A DNA stretch of 64,000 bases from Simonsiella sp051414845 (GTDB taxonomy: Bacteria > Pseudomonadota > Gammaproteobacteria > Burkholderiales > Neisseriaceae): NCBI GenBank assembly GCA_051414845.1, contig CP183313.1:1674001-1738000 (forward strand). The letters are read 5' to 3'. Position 1 is the stretch's first letter, and the number at the start of each line of letters is the position of its first letter. Positions 53,792-62,492 of this stretch are shown here, piece after piece. Position numbers and translations under genes: made by a program. Under the pieces are notes generated by a model. The model was not told where the DNA came from. It searched no databases and saw only the letters and a program-made list of their open reading frames with translations.

Positions 53792-54739
53792 ATGCTAACT
53801 GTTGCCCCTATTGAAGCCCCTCAACTCGACATTTATTTTGAAGCCAAAGGCAGCCTAAAAACTGTGCGCGATGTTTTGCGCTTTGCGGTGAGCCGTTTTA
53901 ACGATGCGCAGCTCGTATTCGGTCACGGCAGCGATAATGCCCATGACGAGGCCGCCTATTTGATTTTGCACACGCTGAACTTACCGCTCGATTTACTTGA
54001 CCCTTATTTAGACGCGCGTTTGCTGGATTATGAATTGACGGAATTGCTTGGCTTGATTCGCCGCCGCGTTGAAGAACGTATTCCCATTGCCTATTTAACC
54101 AACCAAGCATGGCAAGGCGAATTTGATTTTTATGTAGACTCACGCGTCATCGTACCGCGTTCATTCGTACATGAATTATTGGGCGAACCACTTTCGCCAT
54201 GGATTGAACATCCAGAATTAGTACGTCGTGCGCTCGATTTGTGTACAGGCAGCGGCTGCCTTGCCATTCAAATGGCTTATCACTATGAAGCTGCCAAAAT
54301 TGACGCAGTAGATATTAGCATTGACGCGCTCGAAGTTGCTGCCGTCAACGTTGAAGACTACCAATACGGCGACCGAATCAATTTGATTCACACCGATATG
54401 TTTGAAGGCTTGGAGCACACGTACGACTTGATTGTGTCCAACCCACCTTATGTTGATGCAGAATCCGTAGACAATCTACCACCAGAATACCAACACGAAC
54501 CTGAATTAGCCTTAGGTAGCGGCGTAGACGGACTGTATGCCACACGCGAAATTCTCAACAATGCCGCACGCTATCTCAAACCCAAAGGCGTATTGCTCGT
54601 TGAAATCGGTCACAACCGCGACGAATTGGAACGCCAATTCCCAGCTATTCCATTTACATGGCTAGAAACCAGCGGCGGCGACGGTTTCGTCTTCCTGCTC
54701 ACCCGTGAAGACCTGATTCAATATCCCCCCCCCAAATAA
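53792..54739 (+). CDS. prmB: Ribosomal protein L3 N5-glutamine methyltransferase PrmB
   Basis: A 315-residue SAM-dependent enzyme that methylates a glutamine of ribosomal protein L3. The SAM motif is ALDLCTGSGCLAIQMA and the catalytic loop is VSNPPYVDAESVDNLPPEY. YLTNQAWQGEFDFYVDSRVIVPRSF separates it from HemK/PrmC (which has PRPDTE-type wording). Length fits. It ends in a run of eight C (YPPPK), a possible slippage spot of no clear consequence. It is divergent from the Mip gene. Confidence 0.93.
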   Translation: MLTVAPIEAPQLDIYFEAKGSLKTVRDVLRFAVSRFNDAQLVFGHGSDNAHDEAAYLILHTLNLPLDLLDPYLDARLLDYELTELLGLIRRRVEERIPIAYLTNQAWQGEFDFYVDSRVIVPRSFVHELLGEPLSPWIEHPELVRRALDLCTGSGCLAIQMAYHYEAAKIDAVDISIDALEVAAVNVEDYQYGDRINLIHTDMFEGLEHTYDLIVSNPPYVDAESVDNLPPEYQHEPELALGSGVDGLYATREILNNAARYLKPKGVLLVEIGHNRDELERQFPAIPFTWLETSGGDGFVFLLTREDLIQYPPPK

Positions 54740-54743
54740 TCTC

Positions 54744-54779
54744 AAAAAAAAGGGCAACCCACCATCAAGTCGGTTGCCC
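54744..54779 (-). terminator. Minus-oriented terminator-like hairpin after prmB
   Basis: GGGCAACC (54752-54759) and GGTTGCCC (54772-54779) form a stem. The run of eight A before it (54744-54751) gives a T run only on the minus strand, although genes on both sides are on the plus strand. It may stop antisense transcription, or act on the plus strand without a T run. Confidence 0.5.
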
Positions 54780-54844
54780 AAAATACCCAAACAACGCTCA
54801 TTCTGTGTTTTCAGGCAGCCTGAAACCTTAAAAAACAAAATCCT

Positions 54845-55579
54845 ATGCTTTACATCAAAAACCTTATCCACTGGCTCATCTTATGTGCCAGCGCCATCAT
54901 CATGTTCATCTGCGCACTTCCCGCCGCCTTTTTTCCACGTGGTGCCAACCACGTTGGACGATTGTGGGCAAAACTTCTACTCTGGTCGCTCAAAAACATC
55001 ATCGGTTTGCGCTATGAAGTGGTCGGCACAGAAAACATCCCACATCAACCCGCCATCATTTGCGCCAAACATCAAAGCGGCTGGGAAACTTTGGCTTTAC
55101 AAGAAATTTTTCCGCTACAAGTCTATGTCGCCAAAAAAGAACTGTTCAAAATTCCCTTCTTCGGCTGGGGTTTGAAAATTGCCAAAACCATCGGCATCGA
55201 CCGCAAAGCAGGTGCCAAAGCCACGCAACAACTCCTAGCGCAAGGACTCGCGCGCAAACAAGAGGGCTTCTGGATAGCCATCTTCCCTGAAGGCACACGT
55301 ATGGCAGCGGGGGAACGCGGCAAATACAAACTGGGTGCAGCCAAAATGGCAAAAATGTTTGAAATGGACATCGTCCCCGTCGCCCACAATAGCGGCGAAT
55401 ACTGGCCACGCAACTCATTTTTAAAATACCCAGGCGTTATCCAAGTCCGTATCGGTGCGCCAATTCCACACCAAAGCGGCGACGAAGCCGAGCTCATGGC
55501 AGCCTGCGAAAACTGGATTGAAGCACAACAAGAACAAATTTCAGGACAAGGTCCGTGTTATCCAAAAGCCAAAGCCTAA
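54845..55579 (+). CDS. plsC: 1-acyl-sn-glycerol-3-phosphate acyltransferase PlsC
   Basis: A 244-residue inner membrane enzyme that makes phosphatidic acid for phospholipid synthesis. One N-terminal helix (LIHWLILCASAIIMFICALPAAF) is followed by the acyltransferase domain: block I KHQSGWET, block III FPEGTRM, and VPVAHNSGEYWPR. Block I has H-x4-E instead of the usual H-x4-D, a variation I believe occurs in related proteins. The ATG at 54845 lies 23 bases after a DUS. Confidence 0.9.
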   Translation: MLYIKNLIHWLILCASAIIMFICALPAAFFPRGANHVGRLWAKLLLWSLKNIIGLRYEVVGTENIPHQPAIICAKHQSGWETLALQEIFPLQVYVAKKELFKIPFFGWGLKIAKTIGIDRKAGAKATQQLLAQGLARKQEGFWIAIFPEGTRMAAGERGKYKLGAAKMAKMFEMDIVPVAHNSGEYWPRNSFLKYPGVIQVRIGAPIPHQSGDEAELMAACENWIEAQQEQISGQGPCYPKAKA

Positions 55580-55650
55580 AACCATTCAGGCAGCCAAGTT
55601 CAGGCTGCCTGAAACTTTATTCACACACCTTTCAGGCAACCCCAAACCCC

Positions 55651-56346
55651 ATGACCACCTTACTCTACCCCCACCAAAACCAAACCATCACCCTACACAT
55701 CCGCCAAACCGCCAAAAAAAACATCATCATGCGCCCGCGCGACGCACACAGCGTCTCCATCAACATCCCAAAATGGCTCACCCAACGCGCCCTCATCGCA
55801 TGGCTAGACGCCCATCCGCACTTCATCCAACAAACCCTAGCTAAAACCCCAATCCACTCGTCAAAACCCACATTCAGGCTGCCTGAAAACATATGGTTTC
55901 AAGGACAACGCCACAGCATTCAATTAAGCAGCCAAACCGAAGCCGAACACCAGCAAAACATCTTCAGGCTACCTGAAACATGGAATACAGTTCAACAACA
56001 AACATGGCTGCGCGACTACTATATTCAAGCCGCCACACAAATCCTGTTGCCCAAACTACAACAACACAGCCAACAACTCCACCTCAACCCCGCCGCCATA
56101 GCCCTAACCCACGCCAAAACCTACTGGGGCGTATGTCGCGCGCGCACAGGCATCCGTCTCAACTGGCGACTCATCGCCGCCCCCGAATTCGTGCAAGATT
56201 ATGTTTGCATACACGAACTCTGCCACCTGCCCCACCCCAACCACAGCCCCGCATTCTGGGCAGCCGTCCACCAAGCCACACCGCACACCGACCAAGCCAA
56301 AACATGGCTCAAAACACACGGCAAAGAATTATTCATTCTCGGCTAA
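55651..56346 (+). CDS. YgjP-type metalloprotein (DUF45)
   Basis: A 231-residue protein with the zinc motif CIHELCHLPHPNHSPAFW (HExxH plus a later His), as in the YgjP/DUF45 family, which is related to WLM metalloproteases. KTYWGVCRARTGIRLNWRLIAAP is the other conserved block. The start is the ATG at 55651; the open frame extends back into plsC but only through repeat DNA. Two in-frame DUS encode TFRLPENIW and IFRLPETWN, apparent insertions. The substrate is unknown. Confidence 0.88.
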   Translation: MTTLLYPHQNQTITLHIRQTAKKNIIMRPRDAHSVSINIPKWLTQRALIAWLDAHPHFIQQTLAKTPIHSSKPTFRLPENIWFQGQRHSIQLSSQTEAEHQQNIFRLPETWNTVQQQTWLRDYYIQAATQILLPKLQQHSQQLHLNPAAIALTHAKTYWGVCRARTGIRLNWRLIAAPEFVQDYVCIHELCHLPHPNHSPAFWAAVHQATPHTDQAKTWLKTHGKELFILG

Positions 56347-56432
56347 TCGTAGGTTGGGTTGTAAACCCAACAAAACGTTCAGGCAGCCTGAAAGCAAAAA
56401 ACTTGGAGCGCGGACGTCCCTGTCCACAGAAA
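56346..56432. repeat. Repeat remnants after the YgjP gene
   Basis: GTAGGTTGGGTTGTAAACCC (from 56349), one arm of the repeat found as a pair in the nqr operon, is followed by a DUS and then ACTTGGAGCGCGGACGTCCC (from 56402), one arm of the GGAGCGCG family. DUS copies at about 56440 and 56502 follow; the pair at 56443 and 56500 may help terminate the gene at 56502. Confidence 0.7.
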
Positions 56433-56501
56433 ACATAAACAAAAGGCAGCCTGAAAATACAAAAGGACAGATTTTCTCCGTCCTTTTGTTATTTTTTACT
56501 T

Positions 56502-57389
56502 TCAGGCAGCCTTCTTCGCCGCTACCGAGCCTAAATAAATCGCAGCCAAAGTCAAAGCTGCCCCCGCCCACTGCACCGCCCCAATCGGCTTATCCAAAAA
56601 CACAAAATCAATCACCAACGCCGCCACAGGCTCACTCAACAACAACAAACCCGACACACTCAAAGACAACAGCGGAATCGCATAAGCAATCATCCCCCAA
56701 GCAAAACACTGCATCACCGCCCCATAAACCAAAATCCAGCCCACATGCGCCCAAGTTTGCGGCAACCAATTATCGCCATTCAACAAAAACATCGGCAACA
56801 CCAGCACCAACATCCCGCCCACACTAATCTCAAACATCAACGGAAAAATTGGCGTCTTCGCCGTCTCCTGCGTTTTACGCACAAACACCATAGACAACGA
56901 CAACATCAAACCCGACAAAATCCCCGCCACAAAACCCCACAAAGCTCGCGAATTCTGCCCGAATTCAGGACTGCCAATCAGCACAATCCCCAACACCGCC
57001 AACCCCAAACTCAACACCTGTACCCCCGACAACTTCTCCTTAAACCACACCACCCCAATTGCCGACAGCCAAAAAATCTGCAAACAATTCAACACCGTAG
57101 AAATCCCCGGCCCCACCGCATAAATACTCTCATGCCACAGAGACAAATCCAGCCCCAAAAATCCCCCTGCAATTAAAGCAAACCGCCGCGCCCGCCTATC
57201 TTGCGCAAACTTCTGCCCAAACCACCGCGCCAACAACACAAAAATCACCGCTGCCACCGCCAAACGCCAAAACGCAATCGCATAAGCCCCCACAGGTACA
57301 TGCGCCACAATCACGCTGCCCAAACCAAACATAATACAACCCACAATCAAGCCAAAAGGCGCAAACTTCTTCTGCTGTTCCGCACTCAT
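56502..57389 (-). CDS. EamA/DMT family transporter
   Basis: A 295-residue inner membrane protein with ten predicted helices in two EamA repeats (about residues 10-140 and 155-290). ALIAGGFLGLDLSLWHESIY and LLLSEPVAALVIDFVFLDKP are typical of the family, which exports amino acids or other metabolites. The start is placed at the ATG at 57389 (MSAEQQKKFAPFGLIVG); the upstream extension to 57431 encodes repeat DNA. The stop codon is supplied by a DUS (KKAA end). Confidence 0.85.
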   Translation of the reverse strand: MSAEQQKKFAPFGLIVGCIMFGLGSVIVAHVPVGAYAIAFWRLAVAAVIFVLLARWFGQKFAQDRRARRFALIAGGFLGLDLSLWHESIYAVGPGISTVLNCLQIFWLSAIGVVWFKEKLSGVQVLSLGLAVLGIVLIGSPEFGQNSRALWGFVAGILSGLMLSLSMVFVRKTQETAKTPIFPLMFEISVGGMLVLVLPMFLLNGDNWLPQTWAHVGWILVYGAVMQCFAWGMIAYAIPLLSLSVSGLLLLSEPVAALVIDFVFLDKPIGAVQWAGAALTLAAIYLGSVAAKKAA

Positions 57390-57521
57390 CACACACTCCA
57401 AACACGGAGCGGGCGCAGCTCGCGCCCACATCCTCGTTTCACATCAATCATAATATTGTTCAAAAATCCCAAATGGATGCGAGTCTCCTACGCTCCAACC
57501 CCATTTCAGGCTGCCTGAAAA

Positions 57522-57743
57522 CTAATCCGCATATTTCAGCTTAATCTGCTGACATTCACGCAAAACCACTTCATATTCCACTTCATCAGGAAACGACGCA
57601 TACAAAAACTGTCTCAACTCAATCAAACGCATTCTATCGGGATGGTTTTCATAGCCTTCAATCCCATCCGATTTGCGGCTCATCAAAGCTAAAGCAGAAC
57701 CGACCACTTCAAGCAAAACATCTTTTTCCATAATTGTTGCCAT
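57522..57743 (-). CDS. Small hypothetical protein
   Basis: A 73-residue acidic cytoplasmic protein beginning MATIMEKDVLLEVVGSALALM and ending LRECQQIKLKYAD. It has no membrane segment and is mostly predicted helical. AAGGAAATGAAAT gives a good ribosome-binding site for the ATG at 57743; ATG 57731 is an alternative. I do not recognise the family. The gene sits alone between DUS-rich gaps. Confidence 0.65.
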   Translation of the reverse strand: MATIMEKDVLLEVVGSALALMSRKSDGIEGYENHPDRMRLIELRQFLYASFPDEVEYEVVLRECQQIKLKYAD

Positions 57744-57834
57744 ATTTCATTTCCTTATCGTTTATTCATGACAAAAAGCACACGTTGCTCGCACACTTTC
57801 AGGCAGCCTGAAAAATAATAGACTGCCTGAAATT

Positions 57835-58440
57835 TTACTCCGCAAACCGCCCAGTCTCTAAAAAACACACCGTTTGCGCTGCCACTGTTTTATCCAACAA
57901 CAAACCCGTATGCGTACACGGCAAAGTCAGCAGCGCGCTTTCAGGCAGCCATGTTTCTGCCAAAGCCACCGTACCATCGCTCTTGGCGCATACACCCATC
58001 AATCGCCCTGCGCCCATGCTTTTGCTGCCACGAATATTGCCGCAGGGTACAGGCAACACCTTTTGCGGCAACGCGCCATCCAAGCCGTGCGCCCATGATT
58101 CACCGAGCATAAAGGGCGCGTAATCGTGCAAAAATCGCGCGGCTTGGCTACCTTGATGTGGCGAACCAAGCGTTACCGCGCGCCCTTGAAACAATTGCGG
58201 ATAACCCGCCGCCAAGTGACGCAACAGCAAACCGCCCAAACTGTGTGCGACAAAATGACAGGGCAACGCGTCGTGTTCACGAATAAACCGCGCCAAACGC
58301 ACTGCCTGCGCGCGCAAGGGTAAACGCGTGCTGGCGTAATCAAAATAAAGCGGCGTAAACCCTGCTTGCTTCAGCCGCCAACCGAGCGGCTGCATCACCC
58401 ATGCGTTCATGTATAAGCCGTGGACTAAGATGACGTTCAT
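57835..58440 (-). CDS. Lipase-like alpha/beta hydrolase
   Basis: A 201-residue cytoplasmic hydrolase. VILVHGLYMN supplies the oxyanion region, FVAHSLGGLLLRHLA the nucleophile elbow (Ser), and SDGTVALAETWLP followed by PCTHTGLLLD the likely Asp and His. There is no signal peptide. It belongs with short bacterial lipase/PGAP1-like proteins; the substrate is unknown. A GGAAAC site precedes the ATG. Confidence 0.85.
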   Translation of the reverse strand: MNVILVHGLYMNAWVMQPLGWRLKQAGFTPLYFDYASTRLPLRAQAVRLARFIREHDALPCHFVAHSLGGLLLRHLAAGYPQLFQGRAVTLGSPHQGSQAARFLHDYAPFMLGESWAHGLDGALPQKVLPVPCGNIRGSKSMGAGRLMGVCAKSDGTVALAETWLPESALLTLPCTHTGLLLDKTVAAQTVCFLETGRFAE

Positions 58441-58572
58441 TGAGTTTCCTTTTTCAGGCAGCCTTTGACTATTGGAGCACGGACGTCCCCGTCCGCCATC
58501 ATTGCGTTTTTCCCCAAATATAGCAAGCCAAACGCATTTCAGGCAGCCTGAAAAAGGCTGCCTGAAAACTGT

Positions 58573-60072
58573 TTACCAAATATCGGATTTAATTTTACGC
58601 TTCAAAACAGGATGTTCATTCAAATTGAATTCTGGCTCTGCTTTGCCCATTTTCACTTTGACTGAATAATCTTTCAATACCAGCAACACGAGTTTATACA
58701 AGCAAGCAATGGCAATCAGGTTAATCAACGCCATGATACCCATCGTTAAATCGCCCATATCCCATACAATCGCGACTTTCGCCACCGCACCAAAATATAC
58801 AAACGCCAGCACCAACATACGGAACGCGGTCAGCACAATCGGTTTACCGTGCAAATATTGTACGTTGGTTTCCGCATAGGCGTAGTTGCCGATGATGGTG
58901 GAAAAGGCAAACAAAAACAGTACCACTGCCAAGAATTGTTGCGCCCACGCGCCCATGTGCGTTTCCAACGCGGCTTGGGTTAATTGAATACCGCTTAAGT
59001 CAGGATTGGATTTAAAATCAGACAGTAAGATAATAAATGCGGTCGCGGAACACACGATAATCGTATCCACAAACACGCCGAGCATTTGAATCAAACCTTG
59101 CGACGCGGGGTGTTTCACATCCGCCGCCGCCGCTGCATTGGGCGCAGAACCTTGACCAGCTTCGTTGGAATATAAGCCACGCTTAATGCCCAACATCATC
59201 GCTTGTGAAATCAAGCCGCCGAGCAAGCCGCCGCCCGCTGCTTTCACGGTGAACGCGTCTTCAATAATCAAGCCAAACACGCGCGGAATTTCTGTTACAT
59301 TGGTTACCATCACAAACAACGCCACGCCGATGTACAACAATGCCATCACAGGCACAATCGCCTCTGCCGCACGCGCCACACGTTGAATACCACCAAAAAT
59401 AATCGGCGCAGTCATAATCACCAACACTGCTGCTACGCCATGTTTATAGTTGTCCCACGTCTCTTCGCTCACACCATCCACAACCGTCATACTCATCGCC
59501 GATTGCACCGCTTGGACAATCGTATTTGCCTGAATCGCGTTGTAAACCAAGCCAAAACAAATAATCAAGCTAATGGAAAACAATACCGACAACCAATGTT
59601 GATTCAAGCCATGCGCGATGTAATAAGCGGGACCACCACGGAATCCCCCCGTTTTCTTGTCGCGTACTTTAAATAATTGCGCCAAAGTAGACTCAGCAAA
59701 CGCAGAACTCATGCCGATTAAAGCAGTCAGCCACATCCAAAACACTGCACCTGGTCCACCCGCTGTAATTGCAATCGCTACACCTGCAATATTACCCGTA
59801 CCTACACGACTTGCCATGCCTGTAATAAATGCCTGAAATGCGGTAATGCCATGAGGTTCATTAGGATTTTGGCGGCTGCCACGAATTTCTTTCAAGCTGC
59901 GCCCAAACAAGCGCAATTGCACGAAACCTGTGCTAACCGTGAAAAACAAGCCTACGCCAATCAAAATCCACACCAAAGCCGACCATAACGGCGAACTCAC
60001 TGCATTAACAACGCAATGCACCACATCTACATGAGCTTCTTGTGCAAAACATGAAATTTTATCGTTGTACAT
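58573..60072 (-). CDS. Alanine/glycine:cation symporter (AgcS family)
   Basis: A 499-residue Na+-coupled amino acid carrier with about eleven helices. ISGMASRVGTGNIAGVAIAITAGGPGAVFWMW is the family signature (seen around GTGNIAGVAIA). GLYSNEAGQGSAPNAAAAAD is the second one. GNYAYAETNVQYLHG occurs in a late helix. It imports alanine or glycine with Na+, plausibly powered by Na+-NQR. It has an odd N-terminus, MYNDKISCFAQEAHVDVVHC, before the first helix. Confidence 0.92.
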   Translation of the reverse strand: MYNDKISCFAQEAHVDVVHCVVNAVSSPLWSALVWILIGVGLFFTVSTGFVQLRLFGRSLKEIRGSRQNPNEPHGITAFQAFITGMASRVGTGNIAGVAIAITAGGPGAVFWMWLTALIGMSSAFAESTLAQLFKVRDKKTGGFRGGPAYYIAHGLNQHWLSVLFSISLIICFGLVYNAIQANTIVQAVQSAMSMTVVDGVSEETWDNYKHGVAAVLVIMTAPIIFGGIQRVARAAEAIVPVMALLYIGVALFVMVTNVTEIPRVFGLIIEDAFTVKAAGGGLLGGLISQAMMLGIKRGLYSNEAGQGSAPNAAAAADVKHPASQGLIQMLGVFVDTIIVCSATAFIILLSDFKSNPDLSGIQLTQAALETHMGAWAQQFLAVVLFLFAFSTIIGNYAYAETNVQYLHGKPIVLTAFRMLVLAFVYFGAVAKVAIVWDMGDLTMGIMALINLIAIACLYKLVLLVLKDYSVKVKMGKAEPEFNLNEHPVLKRKIKSDIW

Positions 60073-60233
60073 AATTCATCCAAAAAATTCAGGCAGCCTG
60101 AAAAGGCTGCATTTTTCTCAAGCGTGCGATTGTAAGCGAAGATTACTTAAATTGAAATAGATTTACATAAAACAGATTTCAGCATGATTTGTGCGCCGAT
60201 ATTTTTGAGCTTCACTGAATTTTGTTTCAGGCT

Positions 60234-60437
60234 GCCTGAAACCCTTGCAAAACCCTGTGCCAAGGGGCAGATTTCATATCCACCCTTTTTGTTGTCAAAA
60301 TTTTATTCATGAAGTTCAATCTATTAAAAAATAGGGCGGATATGAAATCTGCCCCTACGTAAGAGAAAAATCAGAAAAAATGTCGGATTCAAGAATCCGA
60401 CCTACGCTTTGAAGTTTTGCAAAAGTTTCCGGCTGAA
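60234..60437. repeat. Mosaic intergenic element upstream of the alanine symporter
   Basis: The ends CCTGAAACCCTTGCAAAACC and GTTTTGCAAAAGTTTCCGGC are inverted. Inside, 60263-60286 and 60333-60356 pair over 24 bases with one mismatch (the GGGGCAGATTTCATATC hairpin also found at 42332), and TCGGATTCAAGAATCCGACC (near 60384) forms a small palindrome like the one at 2191. No gene was seen in the 476-base gap 60073-60548. Confidence 0.75.
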
Positions 60438-60461
60438 AAGTTCGCGACAAAATGTCGCTAC

Positions 60462-60498
60462 TCTGTCCCCTCCCCCTTTCATAGGGAGAGGGGACAGA
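60462..60498. repeat. Small G/C-rich hairpin repeat
   Basis: TCTGTCCCCT and AGGGGACAGA face each other around CCCCCTTTCATAGGG, followed by a DUS. Related tracts lie near 9736 and 10928. It lies beyond the avtA stop and may help terminate avtA. Confidence 0.65.
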
Positions 60499-60548
60499 TT
60501 TCAGGCAGCCTTTAACTTTTGTCGCGCATTTTCAGGCTGCATGAAAAC

Positions 60549-61823
60549 TCATTTCTCATCATACAATTCACGCACCACCGCGCCAATATCGGCAATACCG
60601 CGGCGCAGCGTTTCTTCGTCTTGCGCAATGCTCATGCGAATACACTCGTACGCGTGCGGATAATCGATCGCGTCGATGCCCACGAAAAAATGTTCGCTCG
60701 GGATAATCAGCGTGCCACGCGCTTTGAGTCGCTCGTACAATTCGTGCGACGACACAGGCAAACCTTCCAGCCACAACCACAGAAAAATCGCACCTTCGGG
60801 TTTGTGGATTTTCATGGGGTAATCGCCCAATTGTTCTTTCAACAATTGTACCGCCAATTGCGCTTGCTGGCGGTAAAACGGCTTAATCACGTTGTCGGAC
60901 AATTGTTTCAGGCTGCCATCTTCAATCAGCGGCGCGGCAATCGCTGCGCCAAAACGCGTGGGTGCTAAATTCACAATCGCATTCAAACTGCTAATGGCGT
61001 CAATCACTTGCGGCGCAGCAACCACAATCCCCGTGCGCACTCCTGGTAAACCAATTTTCGACAAACTGAAACACAAAATAATGTTTTCATGCCAATTTAA
61101 CGTGGCGTCGCTGTAAATAATATTGGGAAACGGCATGCCATACGCGTTATCAATAATCAATGGAATCTGATGTTTACGCGCCAATTCGTCCAAACGCGCC
61201 ATTTCTTCATCGGTCAGAACATTGCCTGTGGGATTAGTGGGACGTGAGCAGCAAATCGCGCCAATTTTGCTGAAATCGATGTCGTGTTCCAGCGCGGCAA
61301 AATCGACGTGGTATTTGAAAAAGCCGTCTTCGCCGTTGTGTTGCACATCTTCCAAAATGGGCGGCACGGCAACGAAATGTTTGCCGACGGTGTGCGCGTC
61401 TGCATAGCCGATGTATTCTGGCGCGAGCGGCAATAAGATGGATTTGTCACCATCTTCAAATTCGCCGCCAAACAGATTGAATAAATAGAAAAATGCGTTT
61501 TGCGAACCGTTGGTTAGTGCGATATTTTGCGTGCTGATGCCCCAACCGTATTCGCGATTGAAAAATTCCACCAGCGTGGCAATGAGCTTGGCGTCACCTT
61601 GCGGTGTGGAATAATTGCCAATGCTGTCAATGCTCGCGCCCGTTTCGGCGATGTGATGCAGCGTTTTTTGATACATTTCATTCACTTGCGCAATGCGTGC
61701 AGGATTGCCACCACCAAGCATATTGATGGGACGGTCGCTATTGAGCGCGTTGCCCAAATCGTCCATTAATTGCAAAATGCCTGTTTTTCGGGTGAATTTT
61801 TTGCCAAATTGTGAAAATTGCAT
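60549..61823 (-). CDS. avtA: Valine-pyruvate transaminase AvtA
   Basis: A 424-residue PLP-dependent fold type I aminotransferase. MLGGGNPARIAQVNEMY and ALTNGSQNAFFYLFNLFGG are AvtA-like. CFSLSKIGLPGVRTGIVVA holds the PLP Lys. ICCSRPTNPTGNVL binds the cofactor. The enzyme makes L-alanine and 2-ketoisovalerate from valine and pyruvate, linking it to alanine supply; its neighbour is an alanine carrier. The start is ATG 61823. Confidence 0.92.
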   Translation of the reverse strand: MQFSQFGKKFTRKTGILQLMDDLGNALNSDRPINMLGGGNPARIAQVNEMYQKTLHHIAETGASIDSIGNYSTPQGDAKLIATLVEFFNREYGWGISTQNIALTNGSQNAFFYLFNLFGGEFEDGDKSILLPLAPEYIGYADAHTVGKHFVAVPPILEDVQHNGEDGFFKYHVDFAALEHDIDFSKIGAICCSRPTNPTGNVLTDEEMARLDELARKHQIPLIIDNAYGMPFPNIIYSDATLNWHENIILCFSLSKIGLPGVRTGIVVAAPQVIDAISSLNAIVNLAPTRFGAAIAAPLIEDGSLKQLSDNVIKPFYRQQAQLAVQLLKEQLGDYPMKIHKPEGAIFLWLWLEGLPVSSHELYERLKARGTLIIPSEHFFVGIDAIDYPHAYECIRMSIAQDEETLRRGIADIGAVVRELYDEK

Positions 61824-61914
61824 GATGTTTCCTAGAGAATGTGATGTTTTCAGGCAGCCTGAAAAGATGATAATGAATTATACCGAAAATAAACGCCGAT
61901 TTTTGCTGCGCAAC

Positions 61915-61946
61915 AAAAAGAGTTCGCCATAAAAGCGAACTCTTTG
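61915..61946 (-). terminator. Terminator of the hypothetical gene at 61951
   Basis: On the minus strand AAAGAGTTCGC, seven bases, GCGAACTCTTTTTG: an 11-bp stem with a short T run directly after the stop codon. Confidence 0.8.
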
Positions 61947-61950
61947 ATTT

Positions 61951-62340
61951 TCAGGCTGCCTGAAACCACATTTTATCCACCACCGAATGCGCGATACATT
62001 CTTCATCATACGCCACATCTTGCGACAACAACGTGATTTCCAAAAAATCTAATTTTGTCAAATCTTCATTTAAATACAACAAAAACAAAATATTGTCCGT
62101 ACTCGCTTCCAACAAACGGTCATGTAAATCAGGCGGCGCAGATAGTTTGCTGGGCGTTTCAAAATAAACATATTTGCCACAATTTGTCGTTGTGTGCCGC
62201 TCGGTAACCACCGAATGAGTAATCAAGGTTTGTAAATATTTTTTAATATTTACATCGGCTTGCGTTTGCACAATCATTGCCAAAAATATTTTTTCGGTTA
62301 ATGAAATGGCATCGCATGGAAAAAATGTGTGTTTGACCAT
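61951..62340 (-). CDS. Hypothetical protein
   Basis: A 129-residue soluble protein (MVKHTFFPCDAISLTEKIFLAM...), with an acidic C-terminal half and no signal or membrane segment. I do not recognise the family. The last residues WFQAA and the stop codon are formed by a DUS. It has its own terminator and lies between avtA and topA on the same strand. Confidence 0.65.
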   Translation of the reverse strand: MVKHTFFPCDAISLTEKIFLAMIVQTQADVNIKKYLQTLITHSVVTERHTTTNCGKYVYFETPSKLSAPPDLHDRLLEASTDNILFLLYLNEDLTKLDFLEITLLSQDVAYDEECIAHSVVDKMWFQAA

Positions 62341-62424
62341 GATTTTATTTTTCCAAAAAATTTAGGCTGCCTGAAAACGAATTTTCAGGCAGCATTTTGT
62401 TTTTTATTTGAAAAATAATTTCCG

Positions 62425-62490
62425 TAGGTCGGTCATTCATGCCCGATATGATGACAGCGCGTTGCGTCGGGCATAAATGCCCAACCTACA
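62425..62490. repeat. Hybrid hairpin repeat between topA and the hypothetical gene
   Basis: CGTAGGTCGGTCATTCATGCCCGA (in two parts from 62424) faces TCGGGCATAAATGCCCAACCTACA. GTAGGT/ACCTAC and TGCCCGA/TCGGGCA pair, enclosing ATGATGACAGCGCGTTGCG. The left end resembles the inner arm at 24496 and the right end the arm at 12389, so it looks like a hybrid of two repeat families. It may terminate topA. Confidence 0.6.
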
Positions 62491-62492
62491 TA

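Noticed and set aside
56201..56827. Pro/Ser/Thr/Lys-rich frame across the YgjP and EamA genes
   Set aside because: It is out of frame with one gene and antisense to the other, and crosses repeat DNA.
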